A DNA stretch of 10,746 nucleotides from Brevundimonas sp. UBA5936 (GCA_002430835.1 DJDA01000039.1:610-11355), one strand, 5' to 3'; positions 1 through 6,788 are shown, numbered from the stretch's first letter. The notes: generated from the letters alone by a model not told the origin. A program made the numbers and translations.

Positions 1-345
1 CTTGGTCGCCGCCGCCCCGACATAGGCCAGCACGATCTCCAGCGGCGACACGGGCGCGGACAGTATCTCGTAGATCGTGCCGGTGAACTTGGGGAAGTAG
101 ATGCCGAATGACGCATTGAAGATCGACTGGGTGAACAGGCTGAGCATGATCAGGCCCGGCACGATGAAGGCGCCGTAGGGGACGCCGTCCACCTCGGTCA
201 TGCGGCTGCCGATGGCCCCGCCGAAGACGACGAAATAGAGCGACGTGGTGATGACCGGCGTCACCAGCGACTGCCACAGGGTGCGAAGGGCGCGCGCCAT
301 CTCGAAGCGATAGATGGCCCAGACGCCGTAACCGTTGAACGCCAT
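1..345 (-). CDS. yadH: ABC-2 type transporter permease, YadH family (N-terminal part, cut by window edge)
   Basis: This is the first 115 codons of an inner-membrane permease that would pair with the ATPase encoded just upstream. The ATG at 345 overlaps the ATPase stop codon by one base (TGATG), so the two are translationally coupled. The translation starts MAFNGYGVWAIYRFEMARAL, followed by a hydrophobic segment at about residues 25-45 (TPVITTSLYFVVFGGAIGSR) and a second at about 57-78 containing FIVPGLIML, which is typical of ABC-2 permeases. From memory the sequence follows E. coli YadH closely (PPVIT-LYF, IGSR, FIVPGLIM, then an APV motif). The substrate of YadGH is not established, so only export or envelope transport can be inferred. 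The remaining membrane segments lie outside the window. Confidence 0.9.
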   Translation of the reverse strand, partial: MAFNGYGVWAIYRFEMARALRTLWQSLVTPVITTSLYFVVFGGAIGSRMTEVDGVPYGAFIVPGLIMLSLFTQSIFNASFGIYFPKFTGTIYEILSAPVSPLEIVLAYVGAAATK

Positions 346-1280
346 CACGCGGCCTCCCGATCCTGATGGACCAGGCCGACGAAGATGTCCTCGAGCGAGC
401 TCTGGCGGGTGCTGAGATCCTTGAAGCCGATGCCGAGGTCCGACAGACGGCGCATCAGGGACGGGACGCCGGTCTTTTCGGCGTTGGAATCGAAGACGTA
501 TTCCAGTTCGGCCCCGTCGCATTGCAGCGCCAGATTCCATTCGGCCAGTTCTGGCGGCAGGGTCGCCAGCGGCTCCTGAAGCTGCAGGGTCAGGGTCTTC
601 TTGCCCAGCTTCTGCATCAGGTCGGCGGTCTTCTCGACCAGGATCAGCTCGCCCTTGAGGATGACGCCGACGCGGTCGGCCATCTCTTCGGCTTCCTCGA
701 TGTAGTGGGTGGTCAAGATGATGGTCACGCCGCGCTCGCGCAGGCGGCGCACCAGCGACCACATGTCCCGGCGCAGCTCGACGTCCACGCCCGCCGTGGG
801 TTCGTCCAGGAACAGGATTTCCGGTTCGTGGCTCAGGGCCTTGGCGATCATGACGCGGCGCTTCATCCCGCCGGACAGGGTCATGATCTTGGCGTCCTTC
901 TTGTCCCACAGGGAAAGGTCGCGAAGGATCTGTTCGACATAGGCCGGGTTCGGCGCCTTGCCGAACAGGCCCCGGCTGAAGGTGACGGTGGCCCAGACGG
1001 TCTCGAAGGCGTCGGTGGTCAGTTCCTGCGGCACCAGGCCGATCTTGGTGCGGGCGGCGCGATAGTCGGACTGGATGTCGTGGCCGTCGGCGGTGATGGT
1101 CCCGGTCGAGGGGGTGACGATGCCGCAGACGATGGAGATCATCGTCGTCTTGCCCGCCCCGTTCGGCCCCAACAGGGCGAAGATCTCGCCCTTTTCGATC
1201 TCCAGATCGACGCGCTTCAGGGCCTGGTGCCCCGTCTTATAGGTCTTGGTCAGACCCTGGATGGTGATGACGGCTGGCAT
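345..1280 (-). CDS. yadG: ABC transporter ATP-binding protein, YadG family
   Basis: This 311-residue cytoplasmic ATPase would power the YadH-like permease that follows it. All nucleotide-binding motifs are intact: Walker A GPNGAGKTT at 38-46, Q-loop Gln85, signature LSGGM at 135-139, Walker B ILFLDE at 155-160, D-loop GVD at 164-166 and switch His192. The stretch from LSGGMKRR through DEPTAGVDVELRRDMW to TTHYIEEAE is close to E. coli YadG (308 aa). Residues after about 210 form the C-terminal accessory region of this class. The start is supported by a GGGAGG ribosome binding site about 8 bases upstream on the minus strand. It lies 85 bases downstream of the DUF2218 gene, with no clear terminator between, and overlaps yadH by one base. 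Family assignment is firm; the substrate is unknown. Confidence 0.95.
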   Translation of the reverse strand: MPAVITIQGLTKTYKTGHQALKRVDLEIEKGEIFALLGPNGAGKTTMISIVCGIVTPSTGTITADGHDIQSDYRAARTKIGLVPQELTTDAFETVWATVTFSRGLFGKAPNPAYVEQILRDLSLWDKKDAKIMTLSGGMKRRVMIAKALSHEPEILFLDEPTAGVDVELRRDMWSLVRRLRERGVTIILTTHYIEEAEEMADRVGVILKGELILVEKTADLMQKLGKKTLTLQLQEPLATLPPELAEWNLALQCDGAELEYVFDSNAEKTGVPSLMRRLSDLGIGFKDLSTRQSSLEDIFVGLVHQDREAA

Positions 1281-1365
1281 GCAGGCCCCTCCCGGCTTGG
1301 GCGAGGCAGATAAGAAGGCGCCGCCGCCCGCTCAAGGGCGCCCTTTGGACAAGATTGACAAAAAG

Positions 1366-1704
1366 TCAGGCCTCGGAACGCCAGTCGAACACCAGGGTCT
1401 CGCGGTGGCCGAAGCGCGACAGGTGGTCGGCGAACACCACCTTAAAGCGGTCCATGTCGGCGCCGACGTCGCCTTCCAGCCGGACCAGCAGCCGGTCCGC
1501 CAGGGCCTGCATCCTGCACACGCCCATGGGCAGGACGATGCGGGCGTTCTCGGGCGTGAAGGCGGCCTCGAACTTATGCGCCCAATGCTTGGCCAGTTGC
1601 TGCATATAGCGGCTGGCGTGGGCGGTCAGGACTTCGACGGTCGCCACCGGACCCGTCGGATCGGAAGCGGCATCGGAAACGGCAGGGGCGGAAGCGACGG
1701 TCAT
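1366..1704 (-). CDS. DUF2218 domain protein
   Basis: This 112-residue soluble protein matches the DUF2218 family. The conserved core is visible: ASRYMQQLAKHWAHKF near residues 30-45, then FTPENARIVLPMG, and a C-terminal HLSRFGHRETLVFDW. DUF2218 occurs alone or fused to FAD-dependent siderophore-interacting proteins, and the stand-alone form is often in iron-uptake contexts; its biochemical role is not established. I chose the ATG at 1704 because GAGG lies six bases upstream. An in-frame GTG at 1716 would add four residues but would place that ribosome binding site inside the gene. The gene is first in a likely minus-strand operon with the YadGH-type transporter. The Fur-like palindrome over its promoter fits an iron-linked role, but that link is inference. 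Confidence 0.85.
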   Translation of the reverse strand: MTVASAPAVSDAASDPTGPVATVEVLTAHASRYMQQLAKHWAHKFEAAFTPENARIVLPMGVCRMQALADRLLVRLEGDVGADMDRFKVVFADHLSRFGHRETLVFDWRSEA

Positions 1705-1730
1705 GGCGATCCTCACACGAACAGGCCGCC

Positions 1731-1758
1731 ATCATAGCAAGTTGCGAGCGACTCGCAA
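1731..1758 (-). promoter_or_regulatory. Candidate promoter of the DUF2218-yadGH operon
   Basis: Read on the minus strand, -35 TTGCGA (1758-1753) is followed after 16 bases by -10 TATGAT (1736-1731). The -10 is preceded by TGC, giving an extended -10 (TGCTATGAT). Transcription would start near 1724, about 20 bases before the DUF2218 ATG, leaving room for its GAGG. The -35 match is only 4 of 6. The call rests mainly on the good extended -10 and on spacing to the gene. Confidence 0.5.
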
Positions 1759-1759
1759 C
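1741..1759. promoter_or_regulatory. Fur-like operator (19-bp palindrome)
   Basis: The sequence GTTGCGAGCGACTCGCAAC is a perfect inverted repeat with 8-base arms around a 3-base centre. Its core has the form TTGCGA-N5-TCGCAA, which, from memory, resembles Fur boxes of Caulobacter-type and other GC-rich bacteria (TTGCGAATGATTCGCAA). It covers the -35 and spacer of the leftward promoter, so a bound repressor would block the DUF2218-yadGH operon. It lies 63 bases before the rightward dehydrogenase gene, which it could also affect. The regulator is inferred; only the palindrome is directly seen. Confidence 0.55.
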
Positions 1760-1822
1760 ATCACAGGCAACCTGACCGCTCTCTCGCGGGTTTCTCCTCC
1801 GACGCCATGAAAGGGCGACGCC

Positions 1823-3151
1823 ATGTCCCGTCTTTCCGTCCTGCCCGTCCTGGCGGTGAGTTTCAGTCTGGCCCTGGCCTTGGAGGCGTGCGCCACGCGC
1901 AGCGCCCTGCCTGACGACGCAGGCTTCGGCGCCGCCCCCGCCCTGCCCGCGCCCCAGCCCCAGGCCGTTCCCACGGTCAAGATCGCCCGAGCCGTCGGCT
2001 GGCCGCAGGGACAGACGCCGGTTGCGGCGGCGGGTCTGGCGGTCAACGCCTTTGCGACGGGGCTGGATCATCCGCGCTGGCTCCATGTCCTGCCCAACGG
2101 CGACGTTCTGGTCGCCGAGTCCCAGGCGCCGGCGAAGCCCAAGGACAAGAAGGGCGGACTGCGCGGCTGGATCGAGGGTCTGGTGATGTCGCGCGCCGGG
2201 TCCGGCGACACGCCCAGCGCCGACCGCATCAGCCTGCTGCGCGACGCCGACGGCGACGGGACGGCGGAGACGAAGACGGTCTTTCTGAGCGGGCTGACCT
2301 CGCCCTTCGGCATGGCCCTGATCGGAGGGCGGCTGTACGTCGCCAACGCCGACGCCGTGGTCATGGTCCCCTATCAGACGGGCCAGACGCGCATCGACGC
2401 GACGCCGGTCAAGGTCGCGGACCTGCCCGCCGGGCGCAATCACCACTGGACCAAGAGCCTGGTCGCCTCGGCGGACGGAAGCAGGCTCTATGTCGGGGTC
2501 GGCTCCAACTCCAACATCGGCGAGAACGGGCTGGACGAAGAGGTCGACCGCGCCGCCATCCTGGAGATCGACGTCGCCGCCGGCGCGCGGCGCGTCTTCG
2601 CCTCGGGCTTGCGGAACCCGGTCGGCCTGGCCTGGAATCCGCAGGACGGGCGTTTGTGGACCTCGGTCAATGAGCGCGACGCCCTGGGCGACGATCTGGT
2701 CCCCGACTACATGACCTCGGTCACGCCCGGCGGCTTCTACGGCTGGCCGTGGAGCTATTACGGCCAGAATGTCGACGAGCGGGTGCAGCCCGCCCGGCCC
2801 GACATGGTCGCCAGGGCGATCAGGCCCGACTACGCCCTGGGGTCGCATACGGCCTCGCTGGGTCTGACCTTCTATGCCGGAACGCTGCTGCCGCAGTGGC
2901 GCAACGGCGCGATCATCGGCCAGCACGGCTCGTGGAACCGCAACCCGCCGTCCGGCTACAAGGTCATCTTCGTGCCCTTCCGCGAGGGTCGCCCGGACGG
3001 ACCGCCGCAGGACGTGCTGACCGGCTTCCGCAACGCAAGGGGCGAGGCCATGGGGCGGCCGGTCGGCGTGGCGGTCGATGGACGCGGCGCCCTGCTGGTC
3101 GCCGACGACGTGGGCGACGCGGTCTGGCGCGTGACGCCCGCCGCGCGATGA
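1823..3151 (+). CDS. PQQ-dependent glucose/sorbosone dehydrogenase-like lipoprotein
   Basis: This 442-residue protein belongs to the soluble PQQ glucose dehydrogenase/L-sorbosone dehydrogenase beta-propeller family, whose members oxidise sugars or related alcohols in the periplasm; the substrate here is unknown. It starts with a lipoprotein signal ending in lipobox LEAC, Cys23 being the lipidation site. Family motifs follow: GRNHHWTKSL at about 204-213, where His207 or His208 probably matches the catalytic base; ASGLRNPVG at 260-268, where Arg264 sits in the cofactor-binding GxRNP motif; NERD at 283-286 and GDDLVPDY just after; GWPWSYYG at 307-314; and GQHGSWNR at 366-373. The start is backed by AAGGG about eight bases upstream. 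A DADGDG motif near residue 140 resembles a calcium-binding loop. It diverges from the DUF2218 operon. No PQQ synthesis genes are visible here. Confidence 0.88.
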   Translation: MSRLSVLPVLAVSFSLALALEACATRSALPDDAGFGAAPALPAPQPQAVPTVKIARAVGWPQGQTPVAAAGLAVNAFATGLDHPRWLHVLPNGDVLVAESQAPAKPKDKKGGLRGWIEGLVMSRAGSGDTPSADRISLLRDADGDGTAETKTVFLSGLTSPFGMALIGGRLYVANADAVVMVPYQTGQTRIDATPVKVADLPAGRNHHWTKSLVASADGSRLYVGVGSNSNIGENGLDEEVDRAAILEIDVAAGARRVFASGLRNPVGLAWNPQDGRLWTSVNERDALGDDLVPDYMTSVTPGGFYGWPWSYYGQNVDERVQPARPDMVARAIRPDYALGSHTASLGLTFYAGTLLPQWRNGAIIGQHGSWNRNPPSGYKVIFVPFREGRPDGPPQDVLTGFRNARGEAMGRPVGVAVDGRGALLVADDVGDAVWRVTPAAR

Positions 3152-3268
3152 GATGCGGCGGCGGCTTCATCAGTCGTGAGGGCGCGGGCCTGGTTGCATC
3201 TGCAGACGATCCAGCGTGAAACCGTCGCTCATTGCCGGATCAGCTTGACCCTGCGTCGGCTTTCGACT

Positions 3269-3281
3269 TGACCTTACGTCA
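3269..3281. promoter_or_regulatory. Possible operator upstream of the acyl-CoA synthetase
   Basis: In the 257-base gap between the dehydrogenase and acyl-CoA synthetase genes, TGAC-N5-GTCA (TGACCTTACGTCA) is embedded in CTTGACCTTACGTCATTG. TTGACC here is also a fair -35, but no good -10 follows at 16-18 bases. The ACGTCA/TGAC core resembles, from memory, sites of MerR-type regulators of fatty-acid and branched-chain catabolism in alphaproteobacteria. Short arms make chance occurrence quite possible. I see no clear terminator or other element in the rest of this gap. Confidence 0.2.
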
Positions 3282-3408
3282 TTGAAAAGGACGCGAAAGC
3301 TTGCCTTTTTGTCGAATGGCCCCGTCTGCGTCCCCGCCGCCGGTTGACCCGCCGCCCCGCGCCGTTCATCAACCATGACAAAGGCAATCGGGAAGAGGCG
3401 GCGCACCC

Positions 3409-5208
3409 ATGGGACTGGCGGCAAACATCCGGCGCGACATCAAGTTCGCTGGCGGGCTGTTCAGGCTTCTGAAGCGCATCAAGCCCATCACGCTCGACAG
3501 CGACGTCCTGGCCTGTGACGACATCGAGGAGGCGGTCGACAAGTTCGGCCCCAACATCGCGGTCGAGGACGAAACCCGCAAGCTGACCTATCGCGAGTTC
3601 GAGGCCCTGGCGAACCGCTACGCCAACTGGGCCAAGAGCCGCAATCTGAAGCGCAGCGACGTCATCGCCCTGGTGATGCACAACCGCGTGGAATACGTGG
3701 CCGCCTGGTTCGGCTTCTCCAAGGTCGGGGTGGCCACCGCCCTGATCAACAACAATCTGACCGGCGCGGCCCTGGCCCACTGCCTGACCATCTCAACCGC
3801 CTTCAACGTGGTGACGGACGAGGACTGCTGGCAGGCGGTCGAGGACGCGCGCGGCCTGGTCGACCGCAATCTGATGATCTGGGTCCACGGCCTGGGCGAA
3901 GAGAACGAGACCAACGCGCGCCGCGACCTGGACAACGCCGTGCGCAGCGCATCGTCCGTGCGGCCCGACCGTTCGCTGCGTCAGGGCATGACCAATCGCG
4001 ACACGGCCCTGTACATCTTCACCTCGGGCACCACCGGCCTGCCCAAGGCGGCGCGGATGCCGCATTCGCGGGTGCGGACCTATATGCGCGCCTTCGCCGG
4101 GGCCACGGCCTCGACGCCCAAGGACGCCCTGTTCAACGTCCTGCCGCTGTATCACTCGACCGGCGGGCTGGTCGGCGTCGGCTCGGTGCTGCTGAACGGC
4201 GGGCGGATGGTGACGCGGCGGCGCTTCTCGGCCACCCATTTCTGGCCCGACGTGAAGGCGACCGGGGCGACCATGTTCGTCTATATCGGCGAGCTGTGCC
4301 GCTATCTGGTCAACAGCCCCGAGAACCCGGACGAGAAGGGCCACAAGCTGCGGCTGGCCTTCGGCAACGGCCTGCGCCCCGACGTCTGGCCCGAGTTCCA
4401 GAGCCGCTTCGGCATCAAGGACATTCTTGAGTTCTACGGCTCGACCGAGGGCAACGTCTCCCTGTTCAACTTCGACGGCAAGGCGGGGGCCATCGGCCGG
4501 GTGCCGGGCTTCCTGAAGTCGCAGATCAACATCCGCCTGATCGCCCTGGACCCGGAAACGGGCGAGCCGGTGCGCGGCGCCGACGGCCTGTGCCGCCTGG
4601 TGATGAGCGGCGAGACGGGCGAGGCCATCGGCCAGATCGGCAGCGACATCCGCCACGACTTCTCGGGCTATGCCGACAAGAAGGCGTCGGAGAAGAAGAT
4701 CCTGACCGACGTGCTCAAGAAGGGCGACCGCTGGTTCCGCACCGGCGACCTGATGCGCCAGGACCGTCAGGGCTACCTCTATTTCATGGACCGTCTGGGC
4801 GACACCTTCCGCTGGAAGGGCGAGAACGTCTCGACCGCCGAGGTCGAGCAGCGCCTGTCCGAAGCGCCGGGCGTGCAGGAGGTCATCGCCTACGGCGTCG
4901 AGGTGCCGGGCCAGGAAGGCAAGGCGGGCATGGTCGGCCTGGTGCTGGACGAGAAGTTCGACGCGACGAGCTTCGCCGCCTGGGCCGACGCGCAGTTGCC
5001 GACCTACGCCCGGCCGGTGTTCGTGCGGATGCTGAAGTCGGCCGACACCACCGGGACGTTCAAATACCGCAAGGTCGACCTGGTCGCCGACGGCTTCGAT
5101 CCCGACAAGGTCGACGGTCCCGTCTGGGTGCGCGGCGGCAAGGCCGGCTATCAGAAGCTGACCCCCAAGGCCCGCGAGGCGATCCTGAGCGGCGCGACGC
5201 GGCTTTAA
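3409..5208 (+). CDS. Long-chain acyl-CoA synthetase (FATP/SLC27-type)
   Basis: This 599-residue adenylate-forming enzyme should activate long or very long fatty acids to acyl-CoA using ATP, at the cytoplasmic face of the membrane. Motifs are in order: AMP-binding P-loop YIFTSGTTGLPK at 202-213; FYGSTEGN at 342-349, the FATP version of the A5 motif; GDLM at 446-449 with the ribose-binding Asp447; DRLGDTFRWKGENVST at 461-476, diagnostic of the FATP/very-long-chain branch rather than E. coli FadD; and FKYRKVDL from 551, whose Lys552 is the likely catalytic lysine. Length matches the family (about 600). The ATG is preceded by GGAAGAGG at a 10-base spacing. It appears to be transcribed alone, bounded on the 3' side by the REPIN-like repeat. 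It could serve beta-oxidation or lipid remodelling; nothing nearby decides. Confidence 0.93.
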   Translation: MGLAANIRRDIKFAGGLFRLLKRIKPITLDSDVLACDDIEEAVDKFGPNIAVEDETRKLTYREFEALANRYANWAKSRNLKRSDVIALVMHNRVEYVAAWFGFSKVGVATALINNNLTGAALAHCLTISTAFNVVTDEDCWQAVEDARGLVDRNLMIWVHGLGEENETNARRDLDNAVRSASSVRPDRSLRQGMTNRDTALYIFTSGTTGLPKAARMPHSRVRTYMRAFAGATASTPKDALFNVLPLYHSTGGLVGVGSVLLNGGRMVTRRRFSATHFWPDVKATGATMFVYIGELCRYLVNSPENPDEKGHKLRLAFGNGLRPDVWPEFQSRFGIKDILEFYGSTEGNVSLFNFDGKAGAIGRVPGFLKSQINIRLIALDPETGEPVRGADGLCRLVMSGETGEAIGQIGSDIRHDFSGYADKKASEKKILTDVLKKGDRWFRTGDLMRQDRQGYLYFMDRLGDTFRWKGENVSTAEVEQRLSEAPGVQEVIAYGVEVPGQEGKAGMVGLVLDEKFDATSFAAWADAQLPTYARPVFVRMLKSADTTGTFKYRKVDLVADGFDPDKVDGPVWVRGGKAGYQKLTPKAREAILSGATRL

Positions 5209-5211
5209 AAT

Positions 5212-5355
5212 TCTCCCTCCCCTTCATGGGGAGGGTGGCTGAGGCGAAGCCGAAGTCGGGTGGGGCGGTTGGCCGTTCACGCGCCGCTCCATGCATCACC
5301 CGGCCCTCCCCACCCGGTCGCTACGCGACCACCCTCCCCATGAAGGGGAGGGAGA
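5212..5355. repeat. REPIN-like element: two hairpin-forming repeats in inverted orientation
   Basis: Two 27-base arms (5212-5238 and 5329-5355) are perfect reverse complements separated by 90 bases. Each arm is itself a hairpin: CCCTCCCC/GGGGAGGG stems around 5-base loops (5215-5235 and 5332-5352). A second nested pair, CGGGTGGGG (5257-5265) and CCCCACCCG (5308-5316), strengthens the whole fold. This is the architecture of a REPIN (paired REP sequences), and CCCTCCCC-type repeats are common between genes in GC-rich Proteobacteria. It begins three bases after the acyl-CoA synthetase stop and may act as a transcription terminator or mRNA stabiliser, though no U-tract follows. No RAYT transposase is in the window. 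Confidence 0.85.
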
Positions 5356-5412
5356 GGGTCTTTGCGGTTTTCGTCCCGAACCGGGATTCGCGAAACGCGG
5401 CCTTAAGCATTA

Positions 5413-5453
5413 ACGCCGATAACGGCGTCCTGACCCTTCGGCTCCAGGACGCC
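5413..5453 (+). promoter_or_regulatory. motA leader: two mutually exclusive hairpins, one masking a weak ribosome binding site
   Basis: Hairpin A pairs ACGCCG (5413-5418) with CGGCGT (5423-5428) around an ATAA loop. Hairpin B pairs GGCGTCCTG (5424-5432) with CAGGACGCC (5445-5453) around a 12-base loop. They share 5424-5428, so only one can form at a time. Hairpin B contains AGGA (5446-5449), the only recognisable Shine-Dalgarno-like sequence before motA, 14 bases from its ATG. This is the layout of a translational switch, but no ligand or regulator is indicated and GC-rich DNA forms such hairpins often. Confidence 0.35.
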
Positions 5454-5463
5454 TGCTCGCCTC

Positions 5464-6333
5464 ATGTTCCAGATCATCGGCATCGTCATGCTGTTCGCCA
5501 TGGTGTTCGGCAGCTTCCTGCTGCACGGCGGCAAGATGGCGACGATCCTCTATTCGCTGCCCTATGAGCTCATGGCCATCTTCGGGGCGGGCATCGCGGC
5601 CTTCCTGATTTCCAACAGCCTGCCGGTGATCAAGGCCACCCTGGGCGGCCTGGGCAAGTGCTTCGCCGGGCCGAAGTGGAAGAAGCAGGACTACAAGGAT
5701 CTGCTCAGCCTGCTGTTCCAGCTGACCAAGACGATGAAGTCCAAGGGCGTGATCGCCCTGGAAAGCCACATCGAAAAACCGGCCGAGAGCGCAATCTTCC
5801 AGAAATACCCCAAGGTGCTGAAGGACCACTTCGCCACCGACTTCATCTGCGACACCCTGCGGATGATGACCATGAACCTCGAGGATCCGCACCAGATCGA
5901 GGACGCCATGGAGAAGCAGCTGGAGAAGCACCACCACGAGGCCTTGGCCCCGGCCCACGCGCTGCAGACCCTGGCCGACGGCCTGCCCGCCCTGGGCATC
6001 GTCGCCGCCGTGCTGGGCATCATCAAGACCATGGGTTCGATCACCGAGCCGCCGGAAGTGCTGGGCGGCATGATCGGCGGCGCCCTGGTCGGCACCTTCC
6101 TGGGCGTCTTCCTGGCCTATGGCCTGGTCGGGCCGTTCGCCTCGCGCCTGAACGCCATCGTCGAGGAGGAAGGCGCCTACTACAAGATCATCCAGTCCGT
6201 GCTGGTGGCCCACCTGCACGGCAATGCGGCCCAGATCTCGGTCGAGATCGGCCGCGGCGACATCCCCTCGACCGCCCAGCCGTCCTTCACCGAGATGGAA
6301 GAAGCCCTGGCCGCCGCGCCGATGGACGCCTGA
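5464..6333 (+). CDS. motA: Flagellar motor stator protein MotA
   Basis: This 289-residue inner-membrane protein is the MotA subunit of the proton-driven flagellar stator, which couples ion flow through MotA-MotB to torque on the rotor. Four membrane segments are visible at about 2-21, 33-55, 174-195 and 206-228, with the large cytoplasmic loop between the second and third. Key residues match E. coli MotA by eye: Pro175 and Pro224 correspond to the two functional prolines (173 and 222), Glu100 to Glu98, and Lys92 sits where Arg90 lies. The C-terminal PSFTEMEEAL matches the family end. No motB follows, as in Caulobacter, where the genes are apart. The ATG gives the expected MFQIIGIV start, though the ribosome binding site is weak and lies in a hairpin. 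The REPIN-like repeat lies directly upstream. Confidence 0.96.
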   Translation: MFQIIGIVMLFAMVFGSFLLHGGKMATILYSLPYELMAIFGAGIAAFLISNSLPVIKATLGGLGKCFAGPKWKKQDYKDLLSLLFQLTKTMKSKGVIALESHIEKPAESAIFQKYPKVLKDHFATDFICDTLRMMTMNLEDPHQIEDAMEKQLEKHHHEALAPAHALQTLADGLPALGIVAAVLGIIKTMGSITEPPEVLGGMIGGALVGTFLGVFLAYGLVGPFASRLNAIVEEEGAYYKIIQSVLVAHLHGNAAQISVEIGRGDIPSTAQPSFTEMEEALAAAPMDA

Positions 6334-6389
6334 CGCCCGCAAGCGACGTTCGGAACACGGAGCGTTCACGACGGTTCTCTCAGGATCAC

Positions 6390-6405
6390 GGCCGCGTGCG
6401 CGGCC
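6390..6405. terminator. GC-rich hairpin after motA, weak terminator candidate
   Basis: GGCCGCGTGCGCGGCC folds into a stem of GGCCGC/GCGGCC around a GTGC loop, 57 bases after the motA stop and 20 bases before the next start. No T-run follows, so intrinsic termination is uncertain; it might only separate or modulate expression of the two genes. Confidence 0.25.
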
Positions 6406-6424
6406 CTACGCCTGGAGCCGTCCC

Positions 6425-6730
6425 ATGCCTGTGCGTCCTTCATCCTCCGCCTTTCGCCTCGGCGCCCTAGCGATGCTGACGCTGGCCGCCGCCTGCAACG
6501 AGCGGACGCCGGAGCCGCCCGCCCCTGTGGCCGGCGCCGCCCCGACCGCATCCGCGCCGCCCGTCAGTCCTGTGCCCGCGCCCGATTCGACGGGTACGGC
6601 GACGCCGCCGCCGGGGGACGCCGCCCCGGTTCCCACGCCCCCGATCCTGCCGCCGGACCCGAACGAGCCGACTCCGCCCGACCCCATGGACCCGACGGCG
6701 TCGCGGCCGGTTCCCCCGGACAACCCCTGA
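6425..6730 (+). CDS. Small proline-rich lipoprotein, function unknown
   Basis: This 101-residue protein begins with a lipoprotein signal (MPVRPSSSAFRLGALAMLTL) ending in AAAC, with Cys24 as the lipidation site. The mature part is almost all Pro, Ala, Thr, Asp and Val, with about 29 prolines in 77 residues, so it should be an extended, unstructured chain, perhaps spanning part of the periplasm or tethering near peptidoglycan. I recognise no domain. The start is supported by TGGAG seven bases upstream. It lies 91 bases after motA in the same direction, but nothing ties it to motility. Low-complexity GC-rich DNA can stay open by chance, yet the proper signal peptide, lipobox and ribosome binding site make a real gene likely. 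Confidence 0.7.
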   Translation: MPVRPSSSAFRLGALAMLTLAAACNERTPEPPAPVAGAAPTASAPPVSPVPAPDSTGTATPPPGDAAPVPTPPILPPDPNEPTPPDPMDPTASRPVPPDNP

Positions 6731-6735
6731 ATTTC

Positions 6736-6751
6736 GGGCGTGAATCCGCCC
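6736..6751 (+). terminator. Short hairpin after the proline-rich lipoprotein gene
   Basis: GGGCG (6736-6740) pairs with CGCCC (6747-6751) around TGAATC, five bases past the stop codon. It is followed by CCTCTC rather than a T-run, so it is at best a weak terminator. Confidence 0.2.
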
Positions 6752-6788
6752 CCTCTCAAGTTGTCTTCACGAACCCGTGAGAAATCGC

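Noticed and set aside
366..1313. Plus-strand open frame opposite the ABC ATPase
   Set aside because: The minus strand encodes a complete ATPase with all motifs; the opposite frame has no recognisable features.
1334..1345. AAGGGCGCCCTT palindrome between DUF2218 and yadG as a terminator
   Set aside because: The stem is short with no usable loop and no T-run follows on the minus strand, so it would not terminate transcription.
1356..1368. TGAC-AAAAA-GTCA inverted repeat at the end of the DUF2218 gene
   Set aside because: It overlaps the stop codon, has four-base arms and is internal to the operon; most likely chance.
1574..2926. Long open frame on the minus strand (450 codons) opposite the dehydrogenase gene
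   Set aside because: It is Arg/Gly/Gln-rich with no domain and mirrors the codon bias of the real plus-strand gene, which has full family motifs; it also overlaps the DUF2218 gene.
3152..3408. Possible small gene or RNA between the dehydrogenase and acyl-CoA synthetase genes
   Set aside because: No frame with a start, ribosome binding site and plausible composition was found, and no structured RNA or terminator is evident.
5403..5414. TTAA-N3-TTAAC upstream of motA as a CtrA site
   Set aside because: CtrA boxes have a spacing of six or seven bases between the TTAA halves; three does not fit, and it may simply be AT-rich leader sequence.
5415..5422. GCCGATAA before motA, identical to a sigma-28 -10 element
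   Set aside because: No TAAA-type -35 lies at the required distance, and Caulobacter-type flagellar genes are not known to use FliA; the bases belong to the leader hairpin.
5410..6369. Minus-strand open frame of 319 codons covering motA
   Set aside because: motA on the plus strand is unambiguous; the antisense frame is His/Gln/Gly-rich low complexity, typical of a GC-rich shadow.
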